DNA of 21,825 nt from CAG-390 sp964384555 (GCA_964384555.1 CAYLLA010000028.1:1-21825); one strand, 5' to 3'. Shown: positions 15,391 through 21,210, counted from the first letter of the stretch. The notes: generated by a model not told the origin, from the letters alone. A program made the numbers and translations.

Positions 15391-15669
15391 TGAGGTCTAT
15401 CGCATACAGCGGCAGATCTTGACCAAGAAAAGCTTAATGAAAAGCGTATGAGCATTCGACCCAAGAAGGAAGAAGAAGCGCAAAAGCGTATATCCAATCT
15501 TTACGGCTATTGCCAAGATAATTTCTTCCGTGCAAGCAAAAATGCGGTTGCCAAGCGGCTTGGTGAACAGCCTGCGGATGTTGAAAAGCAAGAATCCAAT
15601 ATACAGACCGTTCCTACACCGAGTTGGCTCAGAGGTAGGAAGAAGAAAGATAATAGAGAGGAGCGTTAA
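15391..15669 (+). pseudogene. Small hydrophilic ORF, probably the tail of a truncated gene
   Basis: The first ATG of this frame is at 15448 and gives 73 charged residues starting MSIRPKKEEEAQKR and ending in PTPSWLRGRKKKDNREER. No ribosome site precedes that ATG, and the frame stays open upstream to a stop at 15391 with similar composition (reading ...LDQEKLNEKR), which suggests the C-terminal end of a longer gene that lost its start. I do not recognise the family. A strong hairpin terminator follows directly after the stop, as expected for a once functional gene. It sits at the left edge of the accessory patch. A real short gene starting at 15448 cannot be excluded. Confidence 0.4.
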
Positions 15670-15675
15670 TGGGAA

Positions 15676-15703
15676 AGGCGGAAAGTCCGAGGACTTTCCG
15701 CCT
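15676..15703. terminator. Terminator hairpin after the small ORF, shared with the convergent gene
   Basis: A perfect 12-bp stem (15676-15687 with 15692-15703) closes on the CGAG tetraloop and is followed on the + strand by a T-rich run (GATGTTATTTTATTT). On the minus strand it lies just after the stop of the immunity-like gene at 15713. Confidence 0.8.
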
Positions 15704-15712
15704 GATGTTATT

Positions 15713-16174
15713 TTATTTAACTATGTGATAATGTATGGATGGTGGCGGCGGCAAACTACTGTTTTGTTCATATCTATTATCAATATCAGAAATGAATTCG
15801 TCAACGACAATCTCATAATTATCAAAGTCCAACAATGTATCGCCAGAGGTGCCAATCCACATATCAACACTATCGGAATATTTTAAGCATATGTCAATAA
15901 CAGATTTTAGTTTATTCATATTATTGATAAATTGTATTTTAGAACTATTGATATACCACCATGGCTTAACGAGTAATTCACAATTGTCAAAATCATATGA
16001 ATCAGAAATGCTGAACGAGAAACACGCTTTGTGTTCATGCTCAAAAGGCTCTATAAATCTATTGTTTGTGAATATACCAAATTGCATTTTCTTTGATTGG
16101 TTATATATTTCTTCTAATAGATCATTACAACTAATTACTTCCTTTGAAAATGAAACGATAAGAAATGCACTCAT
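15713..16174 (-). CDS. Immunity-like protein of unknown family
   Basis: The 153-residue product (MSAFLIVSFSKEVISCNDLL...) is acidic, rich in Asp, Phe, Ser and Asn, without signal peptide or membrane helix. I do not recognise the family. Its size, acidity and AT-rich codons are typical of immunity genes of polymorphic or contact-dependent toxins. That idea is supported by position: eight bases upstream ends a short open segment that looks like the C-terminus of a toxin. The ATG at 16174 has GAGG six bases upstream; a GTG four codons earlier overlaps the upstream stop. Composition differs sharply from the GC-rich flanks, suggesting transfer. Function is inference only. Confidence 0.65.
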   Translation of the reverse strand: MSAFLIVSFSKEVISCNDLLEEIYNQSKKMQFGIFTNNRFIEPFEHEHKACFSFSISDSYDFDNCELLVKPWWYINSSKIQFINNMNKLKSVIDICLKYSDSVDMWIGTSGDTLLDFDNYEIVVDEFISDIDNRYEQNSSLPPPPSIHYHIVK

Positions 16175-16182
16175 ATTAAACC

Positions 16183-16303
16183 TCACTCACTAATAATTTC
16201 ACCAAATATATTATACACTTTATGACCGTTGGGCTGCCCAGCGTCATTGTATGAATATACATGTACATGAGGAAGGTAAGATAATGTGATTGCATATGCT
16301 CAT
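16183..16303 (-). pseudogene. Remnant of a toxin-like gene: start site plus last codons, out of frame
   Basis: At 16301-16303 an ATG is preceded by a near-perfect Shine-Dalgarno (AAGGAGGG, seven-base gap), but that frame stops after 19 codons. In another frame an open stretch of 38 codons (16183-16299) contains HVHVYSYNDAGQPNG and ends in FGEIISE followed by TGA, nine bases before the immunity-like gene's ATG. This pattern fits a toxin gene reduced by an internal deletion or frameshift to its ribosome site and C-terminal tail. The family cannot be named. Alternatively the strong site starts a 19-codon leader peptide. Confidence 0.4.
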
Positions 16304-16340
16304 AAAGCAATCCCTCCTTGTATAAAATGTCTCAATTAAA

Positions 16341-16389
16341 ACAGCGCATAAGAAGATCGGGACATCAATCCATAACTCTTATGCGCTGT
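16341..16389 (-). terminator. Attenuator-like terminator hairpin upstream of the toxin remnant
   Basis: A perfect 13-bp stem (16341-16353 with 16377-16389) encloses a 23-base loop and is followed on the minus strand by TTTTAATTG. It lies between the promoter at 16530-16558 and the strong ribosome site at about 16310, a typical place for transcriptional attenuation of the gene whose start codon is at 16303. Confidence 0.6.
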
Positions 16390-16529
16390 AATTCTTTATG
16401 TTATGCCTAATAATTCCCGTATAGATACCTCGTTTCTTGACGAGAACAACTCGGCTACAATAAATCAATCTTCGCACATTGTTGTCGGGTTTTGTGTTTG
16501 ATTTCTTACGGCTATTAAATTGTGAGTTT

Positions 16530-16558
16530 ATTATATCATATCTTGGAATATTTTTCAA
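16530..16558 (-). promoter_or_regulatory. Sigma-A promoter reading toward the toxin remnant and immunity-like gene
   Basis: On the minus strand TTGAAA (16553-16558) and consensus TATAAT (16530-16535) are separated by 17 bases. The transcript would start near 16523 and carry a leader of about 220 bases including the hairpin at 16341-16389. Confidence 0.65.
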
Positions 16559-16650
16559 GTGTGTTTAAAACAAAAAATGAAAATTCTTTTTGAACAGATT
16601 GTCGAAATGTGTCGCTATAGCTCTTATTATAAAGAACACATAACATTTTG

Positions 16651-16716
16651 TTAAGATTCTGTAAACATACACACTTTACCCTTGACAAAAGTGGTTTCAA
16701 TAGCAATTCGGTACAT
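16651..16716 (-). CDS. 21-codon ORF with strong expression signals
   Basis: The frame starts MYRIAIETTF and ends CMFTES before a TAA. A GGAGG (16724-16728 on the complementary strand) lies exactly seven bases before the ATG, and a good promoter lies just upstream. The peptide has no membrane helix or recognised motif. It may be a leader peptide controlling what follows, the first codons of a longer gene broken soon after its start, or a functional small protein. The next 120 bases on the minus strand are AT-rich with stops in this frame, and a second promoter follows. Translation is likely; function unknown. Confidence 0.4.
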   Translation of the reverse strand: MYRIAIETTFVKGKVCMFTES

Positions 16717-16747
16717 GTTTGCACCTCCGTAAATGTAATACAAGTAT

Positions 16748-16776
16748 AGTATACCACATGATCACAAAAAATGCAA
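16748..16776 (-). promoter_or_regulatory. Extended sigma-A promoter of the 21-codon ORF
   Basis: On the minus strand TTGCAT (16771-16776) and TATACT (16748-16753) are 17 bases apart with a TG one base before the -10 (TGGTATACT). The start codon at 16716 is about 25 bases downstream of the predicted transcription start. Confidence 0.65.
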
Positions 16777-16940
16777 CGAGTTTTGTGCGTGTGACTACAC
16801 TTTTTACGACGAATAATGCGATTTGAATTAAAATATTGCTTGAATTTACAAAAAGAGGAGCGCGCGAGTATGTGACAGAGTCACGGCAATAAGCAAGCGC
16901 TGAGCGGAGGGATCTTTGTGCGATTTTTCTCACCGGGGGG

Positions 16941-16969
16941 TTGACACACCCTATTAAATAGGGTATAAT
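16941..16969 (+). promoter_or_regulatory. TA operon promoter with embedded operator palindrome
   Basis: TTGACA (16941-16946) and TATAAT (16964-16969) are perfect consensus with a 17-base spacer. The spacer is almost filled by a perfect palindrome, CCCTATT-A-AATAGGG (16949-16963). A repressor bound there would block RNA polymerase directly, as expected for autoregulation by the HTH antitoxin or toxin-antitoxin complex. The palindrome's assignment as an operator is inferred from position. Confidence 0.85.
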
Positions 16970-17000
16970 ATAGATACAGACAAGAGATTGGAGAGACAAT

Positions 17001-17348
17001 ATGACCAGAACATTTGTAGAGCTCCCGACATTCCGTTCCAGGTGGAAGAGCATGGGCCTTGGCGACGATGATCTGAAACGCTTGCAGGAGGAACTGCTGG
17101 CAGACCCCGGGGTCGGTGCTGTCATGCGCGGAACGGGAGGGGTGCGAAAGATGCGATTTGCTTTTGAACAAAGAGGCAAGAGCGGAAGTGTTCGTGTCAT
17201 TTATGTAGATTTTGAGGTCTATGAGAAAATATTTTTGATAACCGCATATCCTAAAAATGAAAAGGATGATCTGTCCGACAGCGAACGGAACGAGATACGT
17301 CAGATGATCCGCGCGCTGGAGGATCAGTTGAAAGAAAACGCGAAGTAA
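17001..17348 (+). CDS. RelE/HigB-type toxin of a type II toxin-antitoxin pair
   Basis: The 115-residue basic product starts MTRTFVELPTFRSRW and contains GVGAVMRGTGGVRKMRFAFEQRGKSGSVRVIYVDFEVYEKIFLITAYPKNEKDDLSDSERNE condensed here as: G-G-xRKxRF, then GSVRVIYV, then IFLITAYPKNEKDDL, the core strands of the RelE-like toxin family (COG4737-like). Such toxins cleave mRNA, usually at the ribosome. The last helix (IRQMIRALEDQLK) is typical. GGAGAG precedes the ATG by five bases. It is first in the operon, the toxin-first order seen in HigBA-like pairs, and the antitoxin follows after 14 bases. Catalytic residues of this subgroup are poorly conserved, so activity cannot be read. Confidence 0.85.
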   Translation: MTRTFVELPTFRSRWKSMGLGDDDLKRLQEELLADPGVGAVMRGTGGVRKMRFAFEQRGKSGSVRVIYVDFEVYEKIFLITAYPKNEKDDLSDSERNEIRQMIRALEDQLKENAK

Positions 17349-17362
17349 AGGAGGGTACGCAT

Positions 17363-17686
17363 ATGAACCTGTTTGACGACATCAAGACCGGACTCGGTCA
17401 GGCAATTGAATACGAAAAGGGTAACTTAAAGGCAAAAACGACGACCTTGACGGTCGAGCCTGTCGAGAACTTCAAACCGGAGGAGATACGTTCCATTCGC
17501 ATGGAAACAGGACTCACTCAAATATTGTTTGCCAAATATATGGGTGTATCGGTCAAGACGGTGGAAGCTTGGGAAGCGGGGCGTAATCACCCGGAGGGCG
17601 CAGCTTGCCGTTTGTTGTCCATGACACGAAATGATCCTACATTTCCGCGGCGTTCCGGTATTGTAACTGCATCTGTGGGAAAGTAA
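17363..17686 (+). CDS. HTH antitoxin partner (HigA/YiaG-like)
   Basis: The 107-residue product has a helix-turn-helix domain at about 34-85: FKPEEIRSIRMETGLTQILF, then AKYMGVSVKTVEAWEAGRNHPEG, close to the Xre/YiaG-type antitoxins paired with COG4737 toxins. The N-terminal 33 residues (MNLFDDIKTGLGQAIEYEKG...) are the probable toxin-neutralising part. It should repress the operon by binding the palindrome in the promoter. GGAGGG lies eight bases before the ATG. The C-terminal tail after SMTRNDPTFP is short and basic. It is followed after 16 bases by the first tandem repeat. Confidence 0.85.
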   Translation: MNLFDDIKTGLGQAIEYEKGNLKAKTTTLTVEPVENFKPEEIRSIRMETGLTQILFAKYMGVSVKTVEAWEAGRNHPEGAACRLLSMTRNDPTFPRRSGIVTASVGK

Positions 17687-17702
17687 GTCGTCCCGGTGAT
17701 AT

Positions 17703-18024
17703 GGTGGGGTTCTGAATCCTGACCGGCGCGTCTGGACTGCTAAATCAAGCTTCACCTTGGCGCCGATCCTATACAAGGCCATGCGGCCTTGTAGTGGGTC
17801 CGAACGGGTTCGTCTTCAGCAATAATAAAAGGGACGGTCGTTGACCGTCCTTTTGTTAAAGGTAAGCGGTGGGGTTCTGAACCCCGATTGGCGCGTCTGA
17901 AATGCTAAGTCAAACTTCACTTTAGCGCCGATCCTATACAAGGCCTTGCGGCCTTGTAGTGGGTCCGAACGGGTTCGTCTTCACCAATAATAAAAGGGAC
18001 GGCTGAAGCCGTCCCTTTTATTAT
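17703..18024. repeat. Two tandem repeats of about 155-165 bp beside tRNA-Ala
   Basis: Copy 1 begins GGTGGGGTTCTGAA at 17703 and copy 2 begins with the same bases at 17868, a period of 165. Both contain GGCGCGTCTG, a segment GCGCCGATCCTATACAAGGCC, a TACAAGGCC/GGCCTTGTA hairpin, TAGTGGGTCCGAACGGGTTC and end in AATAATAAAAGGGACGG with a terminator hairpin. Differences include paired changes that keep stems, for example GGGGTT/AACCCC in copy 2. The start of each unit resembles the 3' acceptor/T-arm part of the adjacent tRNA. No protein is credible here. It looks like a tRNA-linked repeat element or a structured RNA. Confidence 0.8.
17832..17854. terminator. Terminator hairpin in repeat copy 1 (end of TA operon)
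   Basis: GGACGGTC (17832-17839) pairs with GACCGTCC (17843-17850) around the loop GTT, with an A-run before and TTTT after it, so it works in both directions. It is the first terminator downstream of the antitoxin gene. Confidence 0.75.
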
Positions 18025-18029
18025 TGGTG
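17982..18029. terminator. 22-bp perfect hairpin terminator overlapping the tRNA-Ala 3' end
   Basis: Arms 17982-18003 and 18008-18029 are perfectly complementary with loop TGAA on the + strand. On the minus strand the GC core is followed by TTTTATTATT, a standard terminator for the tRNA. The upstream arm includes the encoded CCA, the discriminator base and the last acceptor-stem base of the tRNA. Confidence 0.85.
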
Positions 18030-18100
18030 GAGATGGTGGGGCTCGAACCCATGACCTCTGCGTTGCGAACGCAGCGCTCTCCCAACTGAGCTACACCCCC
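18025..18100 (-). tRNA. tRNA-Ala (anticodon CGC), CCA encoded
   Basis: The minus strand from 18100 folds as a complete cloverleaf. The acceptor GGGGGTG pairs with CATCTCC and includes the G3:U70 wobble that identifies alanine tRNAs. The D arm is GCTCAGTTGGGAGAGC. The anticodon stem CTGCG/CGCAG encloses TTCGCAA, giving anticodon CGC (alanine GCG codons). The T arm is ATGGG-TTCGAGC-CCCAC with one A-C mismatch at its base. Discriminator A and genomic CCA end at 18025. It is a single-copy tRNA here, divergent from aspS, and its 3' end borders the tandem repeats and the accessory patch. Confidence 0.95.
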
Positions 18101-18243
18101 GTGCTTCGGAGCTGTCTCCAAGCCGCGGATAATATTATACCACACATTTGCTCCGTTTGCAATAGCAAAAAGCAAAAAAATAAAATTTTTTATATTTTTG
18201 TGCCTGCGTTCGGCGGTTATTTGTTCGGATATGCCAAAAAGAC

Positions 18244-18272
18244 TTGACAGTGCCGCCTATCTGTGTTAAAAT
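18244..18272 (+). promoter_or_regulatory. Sigma-A promoter of aspS
   Basis: TTGACA (18244-18249) and TAAAAT (18267-18272) are separated by 17 bases. The aspS ATG lies about 40 bases downstream of the predicted start. Confidence 0.75.
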
Positions 18273-18319
18273 ATTAATATCAAATTTACGACACTTTATC
18301 TTGAAAGGCATGGTTTAAC

Positions 18320-19606
18320 ATGGAGCGTACATATATAAATGCCGTTACTCCCGGCAGTAAGGTAAAGATCCGCGGATTCGTTGAAAATCTGCGCAACAAG
18401 CGCACTATGGCCTTTTTGGTCATTCGCGATATCACCGGCAAGATCCAGGTGACGCTTGAAAAGGAAAAAAGCGCGGAGATGTCCGCCGAGGTCGATCGCA
18501 TGACCCTTGACTCTGTTGTAACGATAGAGGGCGAGGCTGTTGCCAACGACTATGTAAAGCTTGGCGGTATCGAGATACTGCCCACATCCATCAGCATAGA
18601 TTCTATTGCCGATGCGCTTCCCATCAAGCCGGATTCGGCCATCGATTCCCGTCTTGATTTCCGCTGGGTGGATCTTCGCACCGAGCGCAACACGCTTATC
18701 TTTAAGCTTCAAACAGACATGGTCGCCGCAATGCGCAACTTCCTGCTTGAGCGTAACTTCCTTGAGTTCCACTCACCCAAGATCATAGGCGCGGCCTCCG
18801 AGAGCGGATCCGAGGTATTCAAGCTCAACTATTTTGACCGCGATGCGTATCTTGCGCAGTCCCCGCAGTTCTACAAGCAGATGGCCATGGCCGCCGGCTT
18901 TGAGCGCGTTTTTGAGGTAGCGCCCGTCTTCCGTGCCGAAAAATCGCACACCAGCAAGCACGCTACCGAGTTTACCGGCTTTGACCTTGAATTCTCCTAT
19001 ATCGATTCCTTCCGCGACGTTATGAAGTTTGAGGAGGATATGATCACCGATATGATGGAGCATATCGTTCCCAAATATGCGGATGATATCAAGCGCCTGT
19101 TCGGGCTTGATACAGTCGTTCCAACAAAGCCCTTCCCTGTCATGAGTGTTGCGGATATCTACCGCGAGCTTGAGGCAAGGTACGGCTACACCGTGCCGGA
19201 TTCCGAAAAGGGCGACCTCACCACCGATGCCGAGCGTATGACATATAAGCTTGCGCAGGATATGTTTGGCCATGAATTTTTGTTTGTGACCGACTTTGCA
19301 CTTGATAAACGTCCCTTCTATCACATGCGCAAGGATGGCATCCCGCAGGGCTACGATCTTATCTGGCGCGGAGTGGAGATCACCTCCGGCGCACAGCGTG
19401 AGCACCGCTATGCCGAGCTTTGCGCCAACGCCGCCGAAAAGGGACTTGGCGAGGATGTTAAGTTCTACACCGAATTCTTCCGTTACGGCTGCCCGCCTCA
19501 CGGCGGCTTTGGCATTGGTGTTGACCGCATGACCATGCTCTTCCTCAACATCGGCATCAAAGAGGCACAGTTCATCTTCCGCGGGCCCGACCGCCTGGCA
19601 CCCTGA
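18320..19606 (+). CDS. aspS: Aspartyl-tRNA synthetase, archaeal-type (probably aspartate-tRNA(Asx))
   Basis: The 428-residue product has an N-terminal OB-fold anticodon domain (about 1-105; VKIRGFVENLRNKRTMAFLVIRD) and a class II catalytic core. Motif 2 is FEVAPVFRAEKSHTSKHATEF (about 198-217) and motif 3 is GFGIGVDRMTMLFLN with Arg403. It lacks the GAD insertion of the long bacterial enzyme (about 590 residues), so it is the short archaeal/eukaryal type often called AspS2. In bacteria this type is often non-discriminating and makes Asp-tRNA(Asn) for GatCAB; specificity cannot be read from sequence. Its own promoter lies upstream; AAAGG lies 11 bases before the ATG. No clear terminator was seen before the next gene. 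Confidence 0.93.
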   Translation: MERTYINAVTPGSKVKIRGFVENLRNKRTMAFLVIRDITGKIQVTLEKEKSAEMSAEVDRMTLDSVVTIEGEAVANDYVKLGGIEILPTSISIDSIADALPIKPDSAIDSRLDFRWVDLRTERNTLIFKLQTDMVAAMRNFLLERNFLEFHSPKIIGAASESGSEVFKLNYFDRDAYLAQSPQFYKQMAMAAGFERVFEVAPVFRAEKSHTSKHATEFTGFDLEFSYIDSFRDVMKFEEDMITDMMEHIVPKYADDIKRLFGLDTVVPTKPFPVMSVADIYRELEARYGYTVPDSEKGDLTTDAERMTYKLAQDMFGHEFLFVTDFALDKRPFYHMRKDGIPQGYDLIWRGVEITSGAQREHRYAELCANAAEKGLGEDVKFYTEFFRYGCPPHGGFGIGVDRMTMLFLNIGIKEAQFIFRGPDRLAP

Positions 19607-19699
19607 CCCGAGACTTTTGGTATTGATCCCACGCGGGCAGATGTCGCGGGGCTGTACATATATAATCCATCGCAACAATATAGCAAAAGGAGAAAACTC

Positions 19700-21094
19700 A
19701 TGAAAAAAAGAATCTTCGCATGTACACTTGTTTGTTTGATGATCGCCGCGCTTATGGCCATTCCCACCGGCGCTATCGTAGGCCCCGAGGTGTGGAACGA
19801 TGTAAAGTTCAGCATCTTTACCCAGACTCAGCTTGGCTTTAACTTTGCCGAGTATGATACCAACGGCACTCTTGGCAACGCCTCCAAGAGCATGCGCGGC
19901 TTTGCCGTGTCCCCCGATGGCGCATATGTATTTGGCGGCTACCTCCATCCGGCCGGATCATCTGCTGTTGAGATGTTTGACGGCAAGACCGGTAAGCTTG
20001 CGGGTACATACGTACACACCGAGGCTGACGGCAGCTCGATATCCTACCCCAAGGGAATCGTTTGCGATGACCGCGGATATCTCTATTGCGGTCTTGCCAG
20101 CCGTACCAACAAGGACTTTGCCTCCATTGCTGTTGTAAAGTATGACGAAAAGGGCAGCGACGGTTGGCTTAAGGAAGTCTCCCGCAATGTATTCATCACT
20201 GTTGAATCCGGCGTTAAGATCGGCGTTAACGGTGTTGCGGTCCAGCAGATAGGCAACAATTACTATCTCTATGTTGTTACCAACTATGATGTTGACTACA
20301 TCTACAGACTTGACGTTACCGATCCCGCCAACCCCGTGGTTGATACCACATTTGCGGATGGCGGCCGTATAGACCTTTCCAAGGCTCCCTTCAGCATGAG
20401 CGATGCCAACTATCTTGATGTTGACGATGACGGCACCATCTACCTTGGCTGCACCGCCGAGTTCGGCAGCGGACTTATGGTCATCTCCGCCGATGGCAAG
20501 AGCGTACAAAAGACCGTTTCCCAGAAGAAGGGCTACGGCGTTGAGCTGTGGGAGGATTATGTTCTCGTTACCAGCCAGTCGGGTCCCACCTGCATCTGCG
20601 TTTACGATAAGCTGACACTCAACCTTATCAAGACCATCGAGCTGACCACCGCCAATGTTGACGCCACCTGCGATGCATTTGATTTTGGCGGCGTTAACTC
20701 TCTTGTTAACCTTTACGTTGCTAACGATGTCCTCTATGTAGGCGACCAGTGCAGCGAGGGCTATGACCAGATCTTTATGGCTCCCCTGACCGACATCGGC
20801 CGTCCGATCGTTGAGGAGTATGTAAAGAACATCGCCGCAAGACTTAAGATCGAGGAGACCACTGCAGCTCCCGTTGTGACCGAAAAGCCCGCAGAGACCA
20901 CTGCCGAGCCTAAGGTCGAGGATACAACTGCCGCTCCCGCGGACGACACGACCAAGGCACCCATACAGGATACTGCACCCGTGACCACTGCCGCCGCCGC
21001 CACCTCCGGCGGATGCGGATCCTCCGTGGCAGTTGCCGCTGTAGCTCTCACCGCCGTATTCGGCGCAGCTGTAGTTGCAAAAAAGAGAAAATAA
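19700..21094 (+). CDS. Secreted probable beta-propeller protein with GGCGS C-terminal tail
   Basis: The 464-residue product has a signal peptide (MKKRIFACTLVCLMIAALMA, cleavage near IPTGA). The body (about 30-375) shows recurring strand patterns such as RGFAVSPDGAYVFGGYL, PKGIVCDDRGYLYCGL, YLDVDDDGTIYLGC and NLYVANDVLYVGDQ, spaced like blades of a six- or seven-bladed NHL/YVTN-type propeller. A Thr/Ala/Pro/Glu linker (about 385-435) follows, then SGGCGSS (436-442), about 18 hydrophobic residues and KKRK. Function and ligand are unknown; a surface-anchored binding protein is plausible. AAAAGGAG precedes the ATG by seven bases. The tail matches that of the CHAP protein 4.5 kb upstream, though the rest is unrelated. 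Confidence 0.8.
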   Translation: MKKRIFACTLVCLMIAALMAIPTGAIVGPEVWNDVKFSIFTQTQLGFNFAEYDTNGTLGNASKSMRGFAVSPDGAYVFGGYLHPAGSSAVEMFDGKTGKLAGTYVHTEADGSSISYPKGIVCDDRGYLYCGLASRTNKDFASIAVVKYDEKGSDGWLKEVSRNVFITVESGVKIGVNGVAVQQIGNNYYLYVVTNYDVDYIYRLDVTDPANPVVDTTFADGGRIDLSKAPFSMSDANYLDVDDDGTIYLGCTAEFGSGLMVISADGKSVQKTVSQKKGYGVELWEDYVLVTSQSGPTCICVYDKLTLNLIKTIELTTANVDATCDAFDFGGVNSLVNLYVANDVLYVGDQCSEGYDQIFMAPLTDIGRPIVEEYVKNIAARLKIEETTAAPVVTEKPAETTAEPKVEDTTAAPADDTTKAPIQDTAPVTTAAAATSGGCGSSVAVAAVALTAVFGAAVVAKKRK

Positions 21095-21179
21095 CAGGCC
21101 GCTCATCCCGCGCGCGGGAGTGAGACCTAAAGCTTCCTATTTATAATATAAATATAATTAAATAAAATAGGATAAATGC

Positions 21180-21210
21180 AAGACCGCAGGGATATGATCC
21201 CTGCGGTCTT
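21180..21210 (+). terminator. Terminator of the propeller gene
   Basis: A perfect 14-bp stem (21180-21193 with 21197-21210) around ATG is followed by GGCAGTTTTATTA on the + strand, 85 bases after the stop codon. Confidence 0.75.

Larger units (their letters stand above)
16184..17000. other. AT-rich regulatory/remnant stretch without a full-length gene
   Basis: This 0.8-kb stretch holds only the short items listed separately: the toxin remnant, the attenuator-like hairpin, two minus-strand promoters, the 21-codon ORF and the TA promoter. The segment 16855-16940 is more GC-rich, contains a GTGAC/GTCAC hairpin, and seems to mark a composition junction with the TA operon. Open frames of 73, 96 and 167 codons on the minus strand overlap promoters and lack ribosome sites and were not called. 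Confidence 0.6.

Noticed and set aside
15303..15447. Left attachment site matching the tRNA-Ala 3' end
   Set aside because: A GGGGGATGGAGG segment near 15315 is only loosely similar to the tRNA end and no exact direct repeat was found.
16391..16525. Possible 32-codon GTG-start leader peptide, and another frame reading SRNEVSIRELLGIT, ahead of the attenuator-like hairpin
   Set aside because: Neither has a ribosome site or ATG. The first does stop inside the hairpin's first arm, which is suggestive, but the evidence is too thin to call.
17703..18024. CRISPR array
   Set aside because: Only two long repeats with internal hairpins and terminators; no short repeat-spacer periodicity and no cas genes.
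17981..18175. 64-codon minus-strand frame including the sequence VAQLGERCVRNAEVMGSSPT
   Set aside because: It is a translation of the tRNA-Ala gene and its flank, a common false ORF.
18773..21106. 391- and 382-codon minus-strand open frames over aspS and the propeller gene
   Set aside because: Gly/Ala/Val-rich shadows without ribosome sites; the + strand genes have clear motifs.
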